The notes: generated by a model not told the origin, from the sequence alone. A DNA stretch of 64,000 bases from Membranipora membranacea (GCA_914767715.1 OU612074.1:449501-513500), one strand, 5' to 3'; numbered from the stretch's first letter, positions 25,921-38,791 are shown. Numbers and translations: made by a program.

Positions 25921-27568
25921 TTATATCATGTGCTGTCTAAATAACTCGCAAGTGTTCATGACTGACAAAGCTAGAGTAGTGAGAACAATAACGACCACAC
26001 CGAGCAGGCAAGGCAAAAGTAATGTTCTCTTTTTATTAATTAGATAAGCTCGACTCTGCTGCTGGTCACTCCTTCTGTCCCTTATTATAGAACACTGGTC
26101 TCTTCCATATGCTGATAAGTTACTACCCAGCCGATGTTCGTCCAAGTTAGGCGAGTTGATCTGGAATTGAGTAATGATAGTCATAGTGAAGACTGTGGTT
26201 AGGGTATGATAATCAACCCGGTATCTAGACATACAAGACAAGGTTATTTGTATTTAACATTTATAAACCAAATAGCGGACCACTGTCTGGAGACCCGTAC
26301 CATTCACATCACAGTTTGTTTATGATCACCCATAATGCACTACCTTAGCTTAGCTTATTGTAACATAACTGGAAAAAGTGCAATTTAACCAACCCCTGAA
26401 TATATGAGTTGGTGGTTTTGGCACCGAGGTGTTGTGGACTATGGTACCTACGTACAATCAGAGTTAGAAGTGAACTGAGTACCCACGAAGAAATATAGAG
26501 AGGGGAACATGTTGAAAACAGCTCCCACTGGATTCTGTGCAAAGAACTGTGTGAAAATGTTTCTTTTTGTCCAAATAACAATAATTTATTATCAATCATA
26601 CTATTATTGATCTAAATTTCTGCATGATTATGTTATATTTGATATAGATATTGCAAACAGCAATGTTCGACCTGGTGTGTAGAGTAGCCACAGATAAAAA
26701 GTCCAGAAGGTAGTTCAGCAAACATTGACTACTATAACAATGACAGTAGTAACAATTACAGACCAGCTGTGTGTCTACCGTATACAAACTTAAAGTGACA
26801 GTCCTACCAAGGAGTCTTTTACTCCTTGGTCCTACTCATAAACATATAGTAGTTTCCAGTCTAGAGTATTTATATGTTTATGGTCCTACTAGATCATGTT
26901 TGGTATGGTTTTAAAGATCTCAGGCTGAAAAGTCACTAGGGCATATGAAATGAAATAGTTGCAGTGAAACTGCTGCAAAGTCTGAAAATTGGGATCATAG
27001 TGGATCATAGTGATTTATTGCCTCCCCTTGACCACTATGATCCACTATGATCCTTGCTAAAATATTTAGAAAAAACTAAAATGCTATTTTCCACAATTTC
27101 CTTTTTTAATTTTTTTTATTTGCCCTATGAACTTACAATATTCGAGTTACTGGTGTAATGTAATATATCCACTTTTCTAATAGGACTGTCACTTTAACAT
27201 ACAGGGCTGGATCTCATTGAGAATGTGACATGTAAGCAGACTGAGGATTCTATTATTCAACTTACCAAGTTATCTCTGACTTCAGTGAGAGAAATCATCT
27301 GCTCCTGTTCTAGTGATGCCCTCTGACAGTACCAGTAAGGAGGTGGGTAGTCTCCCTCTCCAACGGCTGACTGATCAGCTGACTGACCTATGTATGATGT
27401 CTCTTCTGCTCTGTATGTTTGTGAGGGCAGTAGCTCTTGGAAGTCATAGGATGGTCTTACTGAAACAGATGTACTTACAGGGTCCGCGTCAGACATGCTG
27501 CCTACGCTAGCCACTGGTGGTCGGTCAGCAATCAATGGTAGAGTTGTCTCTCTGTTTGAAAAAGGCAT
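25921..27568 (-). CDS. Small single-pass membrane protein with PPPY motif (2 exons)
   Basis: On the minus strand, exon 1 (27568-27266) ends at a clean GTAAG donor and joins in phase 0 to exon 2 (26160-25921), giving 180 aa. The N-terminal 145 residues are polar and Ser/Asp/Gln-rich, with YPPPYW near residue 75-80, a PPxY site for WW-domain proteins such as Nedd4-type ligases. One hydrophobic segment at about residues 150-168 (LLLPCLLGVVVIVLTTLALS) sits after a basic NKKR, so the N-terminus is probably cytosolic with a short C-terminal tail. The start is uncertain, because a CCTTTTTCAAACAG just inside the frame could be an acceptor for an upstream exon. The family is not recognised. The gene converges with the synaptotagmin gene, and its intron contains a MITE. 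Confidence 0.6.
26790..27197. mobile_element. TTAA-flanked MITE, copy A (piggyBac-like)
   Basis: Terminal inverted repeats AAAGTGACAGTCCT / AGGACTGTCACTTT are bounded by TTAA on both sides. An internal hairpin is built of GGATCATAGTGGATCATAGTG-type arms around 26990-27055. It is the same family as 43062-43394, in reverse orientation, with an extra insert of about 75 bp near its left end. It lies in the intron of the minus-strand PPPY gene. Confidence 0.9.
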
Positions 27569-27835
27569 CCCGAGTATTTATCAGTCTCTTGATAGATCCT
27601 GGACGATAATAGCAGAGCTCAGGATATGAAGTGAGGTAAAAGTTGGACACTAAATAATACTTCTAATGGATGGAGAAGCTAATTGATTTACCCTCCTGGT
27701 AGTGGTACTACCTGGACTGTCACCAGCGGTCTGATTGATACTCAACAGTTGTTAATCATACACTTCTGCTTCACTTATTACAGTTACAGAAGTAAGAATA
27801 TCTTCATCACAAGCCTGATGACCTCATGTATTTAT

Positions 27836-27862
27836 ACGTAACGTAACGTAACGTAACGTAAA
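27836..27862. repeat. (ACGTA)n microsatellite
   Basis: Five perfect pentamer copies. Confidence 0.9.
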
Positions 27863-29455
27863 GCGCAAAGAGCTGAGATATATCCCCATGTCAGTCAGTT
27901 ATAAAAGGAAGTTCTGCCATTCAGGTGAATCATTATGCAATGATTTTCCATAATATTACCGTAGTTACAGAATCCCTGTGAGATGAATGCATAATGTAAT
28001 GTGGTAAGGATGTTTTTTACTATCATTGTGCTGGCTAGAAAAAAAATGAAATTGCGCCATGCGCACTAAAGAATAATAACAAACGCGCAAAAAAATTGTG
28101 TCCTTGAAAGTCAAAATTACCTTGTCGCTTTTGCAACATTTATATTCGCTAGGGAACAAATTCCCAAAAACTTCCTCACAAAATTATCACACATATGGGA
28201 GTCAGAAGCGAGTCAGAAGCGGAATGATGTTAAGTATGAAGGCTTTTATCATATGACCTTGGTTCGATTTCTAAAGGTGTTGTTTCTGATCCGCTACTAT
28301 AACATATTAATAATGTTGCTGTCCGCCTATGTAGGCAATGACTGCATCGTGGTGCTTGCTTGGAAGAGGTTTTTATAGTGACGACTAGGTTTCCAAGTCG
28401 TGGGTGGCCCCTGATCACTGACAGCTTTAACCCAGCGTGAAGCATAGAGCTACAAGGCCGGACCTGCAGTGGTTGATGACAGGGTCCAGGGTTTGTTGTA
28501 CATACACAAGACCTCCATTATTTTCAAGTCCTGATCCGAAGAGACTATGTTTTGGTCCCGGTTGGGGTTTGAGCCCGGCTGGTCAATCGGTAGACGCGTT
28601 TAAAACTTTTTTTCCTGGTCTCATGGAAAATATTACCCTTTGGTAAAATCAGTTATAACTAATCCCCTGTACCCACTGTTGAAACATATGAATGTGGGAC
28701 AAAAAATTGTTATTTCTCCAACAACAAAATCCATATTACATTTTATTATTTCTGATTATCAGAGTTGCCTTCTCTTTGATTAGGGCGACACGATTCCTAC
28801 AACTATGTTATAGAAACTTCACTGAAATAAAATTTTATGTGTAACTAGCTATTCACCAATGTGCTGGTGAACTTGTGCACAACTTGTGTACCACATGTAC
28901 CCGAACTATATATTGATTCTCTATGTGCTTAGACATAATGCCTGCTACTCACTACCCGAAGACCCACAGATTCCACCTGTTGTATCACATTGTATGTGTT
29001 ACGGTTATTAGCCTTTCATGGCTCAGCGTTGGGACCCCTTGCAATGTTGGTCTTTCCAGCTTGACAGCACTTTCGTCTCATGTCATTCCTTGGGTTTGTC
29101 AGTAGAATGAAATTCAGCAGTTTCAGATAGTAAGCTCGTGTTTGTTATTTGGTCTTCTTGTTCAAACTTATCCCTCATGGAGTTTAGAAAAAAAATCATG
29201 TTTGCACCGAAAAATTCTGTAGTTGCCTTTTTCTTCCTTATAATTAGAAAGATATGGGCAAAAATATTGGTATGCTTCATGCGTCCCCACTGTAATATTT
29301 TGTACGGCAGAAAAGAGACCTGCCATGATTTAGATGTTAATGTGGCGCATAATTGACGAACAAATGAACACCATCACTTTACTCATAACGTTAAACGAAT
29401 GCATTTCTCTAGACTGAACGAAGGATCTAGACACAATAGGTGTATCTCAGCTGTG

Positions 29456-29605
29456 CTACCATCACAAATCATCAACACCATGACATGCTATATAGTGTTT
29501 TACATACCTGTTCAAAATTTCATTGAATTTGAATTAAACAAGTATCACTTGGAACCTCCTCAAATAATCCAATGTCTGGCTGCAGCCTCAAAAACATGCC
29601 ATAGC
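29456..29605 (+). repeat. Solo arm of the foldback element found at 48163
   Basis: Aligns collinearly with the left arm at about 48180-48323. Shared landmarks are AACACCATG, TTTTACATA.CTGTTCAAA, TTTCATTG and GCCTCAAAAACATGCC. It is more diverged than the 48-kb arms are from each other and has no second arm nearby. Confidence 0.75.
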
Positions 29606-31089
29606 TAATTTTTTACATCACAGAGAAAGTTTACTGTTCACTCAGGGAGTTTTCAAACTCATTGGTTCACTATGAGACCACCTTTTCATGAGAGGATTTG
29701 AGTTCTAATTTTTGTGATCTCAAATGATTGTTAGTTAAGGCTAAAAGCTACAATTGATTTATCATTTGATGCTTCCAGCTTGCAGATCTGGTTCACAGCG
29801 GCGCGTGGCGCAAAGTTTGAAAGATTTAATGGCGACAAAATCTGAGATACCTGAACATTTATTGGTTTGCCTTAACCATAAACTTAATAATTCTATGGCC
29901 TTAACTCATATTTGCATGATGAAATGACCTTCTGTGCCTTCTGAGTCTTGATTATTATTGAATTTTGAGAATTTTTGGGAATTTTTGTTATTTATGACTC
30001 AATCAGTAGTACTGATAGATTCAAACCAGCATCCTTAAAACCTTGCGCAATTTTTCTAGTCTAGCCTGAAAACTGATATAAAAATGTTCTTGAAAATCAA
30101 AGGGAAAAACTAATCAACGAATACAGATGAGGTGCGAGTCACAATGATTGATGTAAGTTTAACAGGGCGAAGTTAAAATATACAAACATTATTGAAAAAA
30201 TGACTGTGGAAAGAATTAGGCTAGTCTAAAGAATTAGGCTAGTCTTACACTAATTTAATACACAATAATCAGGGTCGTAGTAAAGGAAAGTTGGTAGGGG
30301 AGGCGCAAAAAACCCTGAGGGTGTGAAATAATTAGGCTGGATATTGTTAGCAGCCTCAGTTTTAATGATATAAATAGCAATTTGATACTGAATGCTTCAA
30401 CAAACTAAACCAGCACCATCTTAACTAAACTAAGGTTCCTGTACTAGAATGTTCTTCAAGCTACAAGAACAATGGCAAACACAGACAAGTAAAGGTCAAG
30501 GACAAGATGTAATCGGAACTCACAGGCTGCGTCATCTCCTTCTCCCTGACGCGGTTCTGACTATAGTTTAGCTCCATTCATGAAGTAGTTATTTGGGGCA
30601 GCTGAAAGTTTACCCCATTGACCGTTATCTCGGCAATGGGACTCGATTACCTCCTGTAGAGGTGATATATGGTCTATACTGTAGACTGAAGAAATCAGAT
30701 TTCAAAATGTACTTTTAACTCCAGTGTACTTATCATGACTTAATGACTCTGTGCACTACTTGTATCTTTGGAACCATTTCCCATGTAAATGAGAAATCTG
30801 TTTCGTTGAAGGTTTTTAATTCAGATTTTCAATCAATTTTCCATTCAATGAATAGTATAGTATATGCATAGTAAGTAAAAAATTATCTTCTTGAATATTT
30901 GAAGAAGGTATTTTAAACAGAGATTTATTGTGTAAGCTCATGATCGGCCTAAAGGGTTATAACCTCATAACCTTATGGTTTTTTAAGCATAAAACATCAT
31001 AAACCTTATAGCCTTGTAACATGTAACCTGTAGCCATTTTTTGCTAGATTGACCACCAATCTACCTTCTGTTCTTGTTTATTATCATAG

Positions 31090-31297
31090 GCTGCTGCGGT
31101 GAGAGATTGGACAGGCCCTGTACTACCTGAGCTGATAGCACAGACAGACCCTGTACTACCTGAGCTGATAGCACAGACAGACTCTAACTATGAGACTATG
31201 TTACAGGCTGCGGTGAGAGATTGGACAGGCCCTGTACTACCTGAGCTGATAGCACAGACAGACTCTAACTATGAGACTATGCTACAGGCTATCGGTG
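31090..31297 (+). repeat. In-frame tandem duplication in the transporter exon
   Basis: A 33-bp unit (11 codons, PVLPELIAQTD) is repeated. A larger block of about 100 bp that starts GCTGCGGTGAGAGATTGG and ends near ATGTTACAG is repeated after it. Copies are nearly identical, so the event is recent. Confidence 0.9.
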
Positions 31298-33634
31298 TGA
31301 GAGGGTGGGGGGGGGATCTCACTGGAAATAGTTGAATAGATGAATTTTACCATATTCAACGTTCTAACAGTGAGTGGTTGACCATTTGTTCGAGTGCTGA
31401 GACTTTATTTATTAGCCGGACCATTTCAATCACAGTTGGAATAATTGTGTTTACAGGAGCCTCACTGATTGACCGCCTGTTTGAGTATATAGACTTAGTT
31501 AGTGCAGGGACAGCATCACTATATACTATCTGTGGGGTGATCACAGGATATGTGAAGAGTATAGAGTTCATGTTTATCATTCTACTGGCACAAGGGACGC
31601 TAGAGACAGTCCTCAATATAGGTAAGAATGAGACTAACCTGACACAAGTGGAAAACAATTTTAAACCCCTTTTCTTGGGTATTCCAGTTTATGAAGATGA
31701 TTTTGTTTGTTCGTTTTCAATTTCAAATTTTATAATTTTAAGGGGTTTCCAGAGGTCACCAAGTAACTATTCTGATCAGTTTTTGAGTTTTGAAGTTTCT
31801 TCAAAGTGTAAGTTTTCTCCACCCCAAATTGTGAACAAAATTAGGTTCACGTACCTACCAAAACTGAAAAACTGAATGCTTACTGTGAATAGTGAATAGT
31901 TACTACTGCAGGAATCATAAATTAACTTTTTTTATAATTTATTCTCAAGCTGGATACAGGATTATCTTCACCACATTTAAAGAAGACTCAGCTGCCGCAT
32001 GCAATGTGATACAGTTTGGATACACTGTCGGGGGATCATCGCACCCGCCGTAATGTCTCACCGTAATGTCTCACACCATCGATGGTAGATTCATTCACAT
32101 CAGATCTGGATTTGGAAATTTTGACAACCCAGTGGTAAAAAACTCAACTTCCTCAATCAAAACTACCACGGAAATCCCTTTGGAGAACCAGCGATGGGCT
32201 TTTTGATAGTCCATCTGACTGATAGCCTTCACTTCTATGATAAAAAAGCCCCAACAAATCTGGCAAGGACACATCATTCAAAGAGGAGTTGTCCCCTCGT
32301 TCCTGCTCACCTTCACACCTAGTGATAGGATCGCTATTTCTACTGATGATGTTTCTACATGTTGGATGTATGTTTCCCTGAATAGAGTTTGCAGTAAGAT
32401 AATATTCTCTTATGTTAGAGACAGGCTGGGGCTATCTGTTGAGAATTCTAGCCTGATGACCTCAGCTAGGTTCTTAGGCTTTGTTGATGAGATTATTATC
32501 TTCCTGACTCCTACTATCTACTTTCACGTGAAATACCTACTACAGGTGAGACTAGATTATCTACTATATCTCAGGATATTCAACACTTTGTTTTATGTGT
32601 TTTGCTCTGAAATCTAACGCTCCTTTAACTTTGTAAGGTTGCTGAAAACCATTTATAGGAATACTTGTCTCCTTTAACTCAGACAGAAGTTAGAGAATCA
32701 GTAGATCTATATAACGTTAGTTACCATTTTTTGCTATCATTAATTTAACTATTAGAAATTTCTCAATCGATCAATCAATCGTAAATAAGTCAATCTGTCA
32801 TGCGAATGTGGGTCGATTATCCGTATCTTTGGATATAGGAATACGGGAGACACTGCAACATGATAGATGCGAGATCTAGCAGTTTTTGAAACTAGATCAA
32901 ATTTTCTGTGAACAACAATAACTTTTGTGTTGGCCTGATCGTGCCTTATCAGTCAATTATGACATAATTTTTACCCTAGATGTGCATATTATGTGGAGAA
33001 GGAAAAGTTCGCTTTTCAGGCAGGCTTGAAATAGCTAATGGTATAGCTAGCTAACATTAAGTCATCCTCTTTAATTCAAATAGACTCTCACGTAGCTAAA
33101 CCAAAATTAGTGTTAACATTCATTATGCCACCTCGAAACTAGCTGAATAATTAACTTATGCCCAATATTTACTCCTCTAGTTTATATTGTTGATATGTAC
33201 CAATCATTCATACATTGTAGTGCTGGACAGCTCTAGTTATACACAAAGTTGTGTTTTCTTGTTTATTTCAGGTGCAGGCAGCTCTACTCCTCATGATCTC
33301 CATACTTATGTATCTCTTTCTCTTCTACTCTAATATAACAGCCTTATGGATACTCTATGTCTCCTTGGGGGTGGTGAGCGGACCTCTGACTGGGTCAGGC
33401 TTTGGAATGGTGAACCGATATATTAAACTAAACGCCGTCGCGCAGAGTGTACCGCAAATAGGTGCTGCTGTTGGTGACACGATCCATCATGTTTGCTGTC
33501 GGGAATAGTTACGAGAATCACGGACCGTATAGTATATGGTCTTACTTGCTGGGGATTGGTGTTGTGATTTTTTCTGTAGCAATTACAATGCAAGTGTTGA
33601 GATATTTCCACCGCGATCGATTTGATAAAAAGTA
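31099..33634 (+). pseudogene. MFSD4/NaGLT1-type sugar transporter, decayed
   Basis: Collinear pieces of a 12-helix major-facilitator protein are present. An N-terminal TM1 segment has GPVLPELIAQTD (family pattern GP.LP.L..QT). Exon 31457-31621 (GASLIDRLFEYIDL..) has good splice sites. Exon 31950-32053 is followed by pieces at about 32280-32544 and 33272-33634, ending RYFHRDRFDKK. Damage is clear. After YTVGG near 32030 one G is missing from a G-run, shifting the frame and giving a stop at 32051. A second shift near 33480 separates VPQIGAAVGD from MFAVGNSYENHG. The TM1 exon is internally duplicated and runs into a stop at 31333-31335. The family call rests on motif order and hydrophobic pattern. 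Assembly errors could explain single shifts but not the duplication. Confidence 0.6.
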
Positions 33635-34744
33635 ATTTTTACTACCAAAGCTTTTTGTATTTACTGATTTTTTTGGAATGTCTAAATAACACAAGCGTTT
33701 ATTCTGTGTGCCAGCCATGTTATTTAATTGTTATATTATTCATTTTATAGAAATGTATTGCCACTTGCTATCAAACAAAGATTGGAATTATGACCCATGA
33801 ATTATTCATTGTCATAGTATCAAATTTTATTTTCAATTTGATGGCATATTGTCAAGCACTTGTCAAATCACTTTATCACAAGCTAACAAAAAACTGGCAG
33901 GATGGAAAGGCATTTCCTGTCAGACTATGTCATGGTTTGAGTGGAAATTGTTACGTGCCTTCACTGATGGCTAATTGATTATCAAATCTAATTGATTTTC
34001 TTTTTTTGTTTTTATTTCGCCACATGACTTAGGCACTACACTTACTCCTTCTAAACACCATAATCTGTCAAATTGAATAAAAAAAATACGATTGGTAGGA
34101 ATTGAGAGGTTATTGATGTTTGAAAAACACATTTGTTTATTCTGAGATATCAAGGAAACTAAATGAAAATTATTAGGACACCCATCAAATTCCTGCGGAT
34201 ATCAATGATGATTGTCCACCATAGTTCTTCCCACGTCATTTTTGGTTTCTCTTCGATTCAATGTTTTTAAGGAAAACCAACCAATCCCTGTATTCGATTG
34301 GGTATTAATATTCGCAACTTCGATGGCAGTCCGGTTTTCATACATTGTTGTATGACCATATTTGAAAGCACAACTTTTCATGTCATAAAGACACAGGGAA
34401 GTCATTTATTGCTACTCATTATTGATTGGAACTGCTGCTATTTCGATTGTGGACATTTAACAATATTTGCACACTGAAGTGATGGATCCCAGCAGCTGGA
34501 AACCCCTAAAGGACTCAGGTGTATCAGATGTCAAGAATTGACAAAGGGGGATCGCTAGATGCTATGTAACTGCACCTAACCAGCATCATATGCAACATTG
34601 TATTACTGAATGACGTAAAGTCTGTCTTGATCTGAGTATAAGGTGTTAACTGTCTTGTTTTAGTTCAGCAACTGTCTTTCTTTTCAAGAGGAGTTTATCT
34701 TAAACCAAATAAACTAAGATAAGATTTTTAGTCGATCAGAAGAT
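33635..34744. other. Intergenic, nothing recognised
   Basis: AT-rich sequence without domain-bearing frames, tandem arrays or element ends that I can identify. Confidence 0.5.
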
Positions 34745-35130
34745 GTTGCAACCAGTGTCAATGGAAAACAGTACACCTTATCTAACAAAAATAGGGTGTA
34801 GATGAAACTAGGATCAAACTTTATTTATCCTTTGGCTTAATTGTTATAGAATAAACATAAAACTAACAACTGTCGCTTCCAAACTATTATAAATATGGTA
34901 ACATCTTTATATCCCTATAATATTACATATATTACATCTCCCCAGTACCCGGAGGAGCTCCAGCGGGAAATCAGGCTTAATGTCATTAATATGTTATGAT
35001 GACTCAAGATCAGATTATTACTACATGGAAGTTGTTATCAAAGCTGCATCTATTCAAAAACAAATTAAAATGTAGGCAAATTTAAGATTTTTCCTTCTTG
35101 AGCATAATTTTCATATAATACTAAAAATAA
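34745..35130 (+). repeat. Dispersed repeat, copy 1 of a direct pair
   Basis: About 75-80% identical by eye to 36093-36435. Shared landmarks are ATAGGGTGT, ATCAAACTT, TTATCCTTTGGC, ATTGTTATAGAATAAA, CCCGGAGGAG, TCAGATTATTACTACATGG and AGCATAATTTTCAT. The pair is about 1.33 kb apart, so long terminal repeats of a small decayed retroelement are possible. No primer-binding site or gag/pol frame was seen. Confidence 0.8.
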
Positions 35131-35191
35131 AAATTGCGTCACCACTCTATCATTACAGGAAAAGCCAAGAGAATATGGCACTATGTATTTG

Positions 35192-35290
35192 TCTTCTTCG
35201 GATTATACCACACAGAATGCCCAAAACAGCCAATTTAAGGGGCTTTTCAAGGTGTTTTTCGGCATTCTGTGTGGTACAATTCGAGGAAGA
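35192..35290. repeat. Inverted repeat between the direct pair
   Basis: Arms of about 30 bp containing ACCACACAGAATGCC and GGCATTCTGTGTGGT flank a loop of about 40 bp. Confidence 0.8.
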
Positions 35291-36092
35291 CTAAAACATG
35301 GTGTCATATTCTGTTGGCATTTCCTGTTTTTACTATGCTTAATCAAAGCGGCTTCGTATATGAGAATTTTCAAAATAAATTTGTCTGGCCTAAGTGCTGG
35401 ACCTTTTGACAGCATGTTTGACGTTATTGATAAATGGCGCAAAACGTATCTACCTTTGATGGTCTATGCTGATATTGGTACAATTGATATACTGCTGAAA
35501 TTTGTGGTGTGTGTCATTTAAACAGCAATATAGTGGAAAAAAGCAAAAAGTTTGGCCCTTTTTTATTCGAACTGTCTCAAATTGTTGCTTAAAATTTCGC
35601 ATTATATCATCAAAGTTAAAAAACCACACGCATTATGACATGACGTGAAAAGCCACATTGGGCTCATCAAATATTATTTTCAACCTAAAATTAGGATGAA
35701 CTATGTCAAACAAAATGGGACAAAACAAGGGTGGAAATATACACACTATGTAGAGCTTTGCCTAATTTCAACAAATGATGGAATACCTGATTAGACACGC
35801 ATTCATTGGAACAGAAATTCAGAAGTGCCAATGCTGATACACCAACCTCAAAAATGTCTGTTTTCGATAATTATGATTATTTATAATGAGACATTGTGTT
35901 AATTTACGTCCCTGTGTCGAGCTGCACCTTATTGGGGGTGCGGAGATGCTTGACATGTTCAGACATTGACATGAACCTATTTACATCTGCCTGACAGGAT
36001 TCCTTCGTATTTCTAAAACAATTGATGGATATGAGGAGAGACAGGTTTTTGTTTTATGTAAGAGGCAAATTATTTATTTAACACTTGGACAA

Positions 36093-36435
36093 AGTTGCAT
36101 CTATAAAAGATAAATAGGGTGTTGACAAAACTGTGATCAAACTTCATTTATCCTTTGGCATAATTGTTATAGAATAAATGTAAAACTAACAACTGCCGTT
36201 CCCACACTATTATAAATCTGGTAGCCTTTCAATATCACACATATATTACACCTCCCCAGCTGTGCCCGGAGGAGTTCCAGCAGGAAATCTAGATTTATCT
36301 TATAGATATCTTGTGATGAGTCAAGGTCAGATTATTACTACATGGAAGTTATAATCAAAGCTGGATATATTTAAAAACAAATTAGGATGTAGGCAAATTT
36401 GAGATTTGTCGCTGAGCATAATTTTCATTCATTCA
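36093..36435 (+). repeat. Dispersed repeat, copy 2 of a direct pair
   Basis: Second copy of the repeat at 34745-35130, with the same orientation and landmarks. The roughly 960 bp between the copies contain the 35.2-kb hairpin but no recognisable protein frame. Confidence 0.8.
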
Positions 36436-37920
36436 TATAAACTAACAACAAATTACCACACCATCATCGATAGCGTTACTATGTCCTCAAATATAGCTTC
36501 CAGAAAATCCCAATGCTGTCTAATGTCAGAGGGAGACATTGAAGGGGATAATGTATTACATATTTCATGGCGTTCATAATCAAAATCACACATAAAAAAC
36601 TGAGGCGATAGATGTAAAAGGGAGGATAATATCAATAACAACTTCCCTCAAACATAAAGCTTAGATATAGTCACACATTAGGCCTGCATTGAGCGTGCCT
36701 ACGGACTGCATAAGGTCTCCAAGATTACTCTGTAGTATTTATATATGGGCGGCCTCAGGCCTGAATGATTCAGGATGTAATTTACTTGCACCATCCACTT
36801 TATATTAACAACGTAATAGCCAATAACATTTCTTTTTGCCTTTTGATGTTAATTTAGTCATGTTTATACTACTTGCCAATGCACCTCCTCATATTTGGTA
36901 TCATAATGAGGATCCCAGTGCAATAACAATAACATTTTAAAAAAGCTGAAGTTGAATCTACTTTACTGGAGAGCTTCTATACTTCAGAACTTTTCTCTCT
37001 TTTCACGTAATGCAAGGGGGCCGTCAGACGAGGAGCAAGAGTCTGGGGGGCAAGAACCTCTATAATTGAGGCAAAACTGTGAAGCTTTGATTTTTGATAT
37101 ATACATTGCCAGATTTTCTTTTCACGAGCAAAATTTCACATACCCACAAGTGATACTATAGCTTATTTGATAGTTTTAGTGAGTGTTAGGGTAAGAAACA
37201 CAAACAGATGTTAAATGTAGGTGCTGTCAGTGCTGCAGCAGAATTTGGCACCTTGAGGTTCTCAGTCAACAAGCTAATGATTGATACAACAATCACCAGC
37301 TTTTCTAAGAAGGATAGATTTAGGGAGACGGTCATGGATGACATGGTTTACATAGTGACTAACAATCACCATCAATAGTTTCAGGAAACGAGTATGTTTC
37401 CAAATTGTGTCCATATTCATCTTTTAATCATTGTACAAAATATTATAATGATATCTTCATTTTCTTTTCATTCATCATTCATGTAATAATTCCAAGAACT
37501 AAGCAGCTGTTTTTCCTTTTTTTCTCTGTGCAAGACAATTTATTAGCAAAAAACTCACCCTGCAAAAAATCATTTTAATTTTGCATACAGCTGCATTTGA
37601 TGCTTTGATTGTGCAAAAGAAATTGATCTGATTGTCTGTGCTGAATATCAAGTGTTCTCATCACAGCTGGACATTGAATGATTAGGAAGCCTGTCAGATA
37701 ATTGAGTGATGTCCGCTACCAACACAAATAGAAGAAACGCCCATGTAGATCTTCCTCACAGGGTAGATTAGATAGCAACTTTCATATTGTATCTGATGAT
37801 CACAATGTGGACTATAAGCCATTTTTTGCTTTCATAAATAGGAAATAAACAATTGAAATGATATCCTATCTCGAAATAATGATCATATCCATTCCTCTAG
37901 CAGAACTGCAAAATTTTTCA
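36436..37920. other. Intergenic, nothing recognised
   Basis: No coding exons with support. It ends at the TATA box of the small peptide gene. Confidence 0.5.
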
Positions 37921-37957
37921 TATATAAGGCAGCTCCAACTAACATAGTCAATCAGTT
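37921..37957 (+). promoter_or_regulatory. TATA box plus initiator of the small peptide gene
   Basis: TATATAA at 37921-37927, with TCAGTT at 37952-37957. The 31-bp spacing is ideal for a focused core promoter. A 5'UTR exon of about 44 bp follows, up to a perfect GTAAGT donor at 37997. Confidence 0.65.
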
Positions 37958-38156
37958 TTCTACATCCAGAATTATTCACTGATCTCTAATTTAACTGTAA
38001 GTATACACTGATTGTTAATAATCCTATATTCATAAACACAATCCTCTTATCAACCAAGGACCGGTACATGTAGCTTATTTTATATTTGAAATTTCGATAC
38101 CAAGTACAGTTCCAATCGACAGTTGATATACGTTTTTCTGTTTGTCAGAGAGGAAA

Positions 38157-38791
38157 ATGAAGGTATTTGCTATCATCTCCCTGCTAATCACTGCTCTCGG
38201 TAAGTTCGAAAAAGTTTCCAATTGAATTCAGATAACTCAGAGATTATTCAAAATAAATTATTCTTTACGTTGACGCTAATGTCAATATGTCTATCTTTTT
38301 TATCTTCCCTTCAGAAAATACAACCGCAAAAAAATTTTTACGCGGATGGTTCATCAACTTACTGTAAAGAGAGGTGAATCTTTGTTTGCCTTGCATTAAA
38401 GTAAATTTGTTGTTGATTAAAATGATTAAAAACACTCGCCACATACTGAAGAATGGGCGGCTAAATTTTAGTGCCTTAACGGGAGGCGGCAATATCTGCT
38501 CCAGGTTGCTCTCTGTTTGCAGGCAGGTCGGAGCACATCTAGGGGCCAACCAAACCCCAGTAGTCTGTGGACAGCAGTGGGATTCGAACCCTCAACGTTC
38601 AACATGTGCATGTTAAAGGATGGCACTCTAACCAACTGAGCCACCTCCTACTCCTAAACGTAATGCTCCGATGACGATGATCTATACACATGATGTTGCT
38701 CACCAATTTTCTTTTGTTTCCAGCTGTTACACAAACACAGGCTGGCAAGGTTAAACCACATCCGGCTGCTCCCCCACAGCCATTTGGTTAA
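38157..38791 (+). CDS. 36-residue secreted Pro-rich peptide precursor, possible amidated peptide
   Basis: The transcript model has exons 37953-37996, 38149-38199, 38724-38800 and 39023 to about 39150, with consensus splice sites and a poly(A) signal at 39122. Coding parts are 38157-38199 and 38724-38791. The product begins MKVFAIISLLITALAVTQTQ, a signal peptide of 15 or 21 residues, followed by GKVKPHPAAPPQPFG and the stop. A final Gly directly before the stop is the usual donor for C-terminal amidation, which would give a basic, proline-rich peptide ending in Pro-Phe-amide. A neuropeptide/hormone or a short proline-rich antimicrobial peptide both fit. There are no cysteines or dibasic sites. 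The stop lies 9 nt before the last junction, so nonsense-mediated decay is not expected. The ORF is tiny; the promoter, splicing and poly(A) signals carry the case. I do not recognise the family. Confidence 0.6.
38571..38651 (-). mobile_element. tRNA-derived SINE fragment
   Basis: On the minus strand the A-box region GTGGCTCAGTTGGTTAGAG and B box GGGTTCGAATCCC are both excellent. The anticodon arm is replaced by a palindromic stretch (TTTAACATGCACATGTTGAA), so it is not a functional tRNA. It lies in the second intron of the small peptide gene. Confidence 0.7.

Larger units (their letters stand above)
27569..31090. other. Intergenic, no gene recognised
   Basis: No frame with a recognisable domain. 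It contains an ACGTA pentamer run at 27836-27862, a lone arm of the foldback element at 29456-29605, and scattered T-arm-like GGTTCGAT or GTTTGAGCCC motifs near 28259 and 28567 that are too weak to call. Confidence 0.5.
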
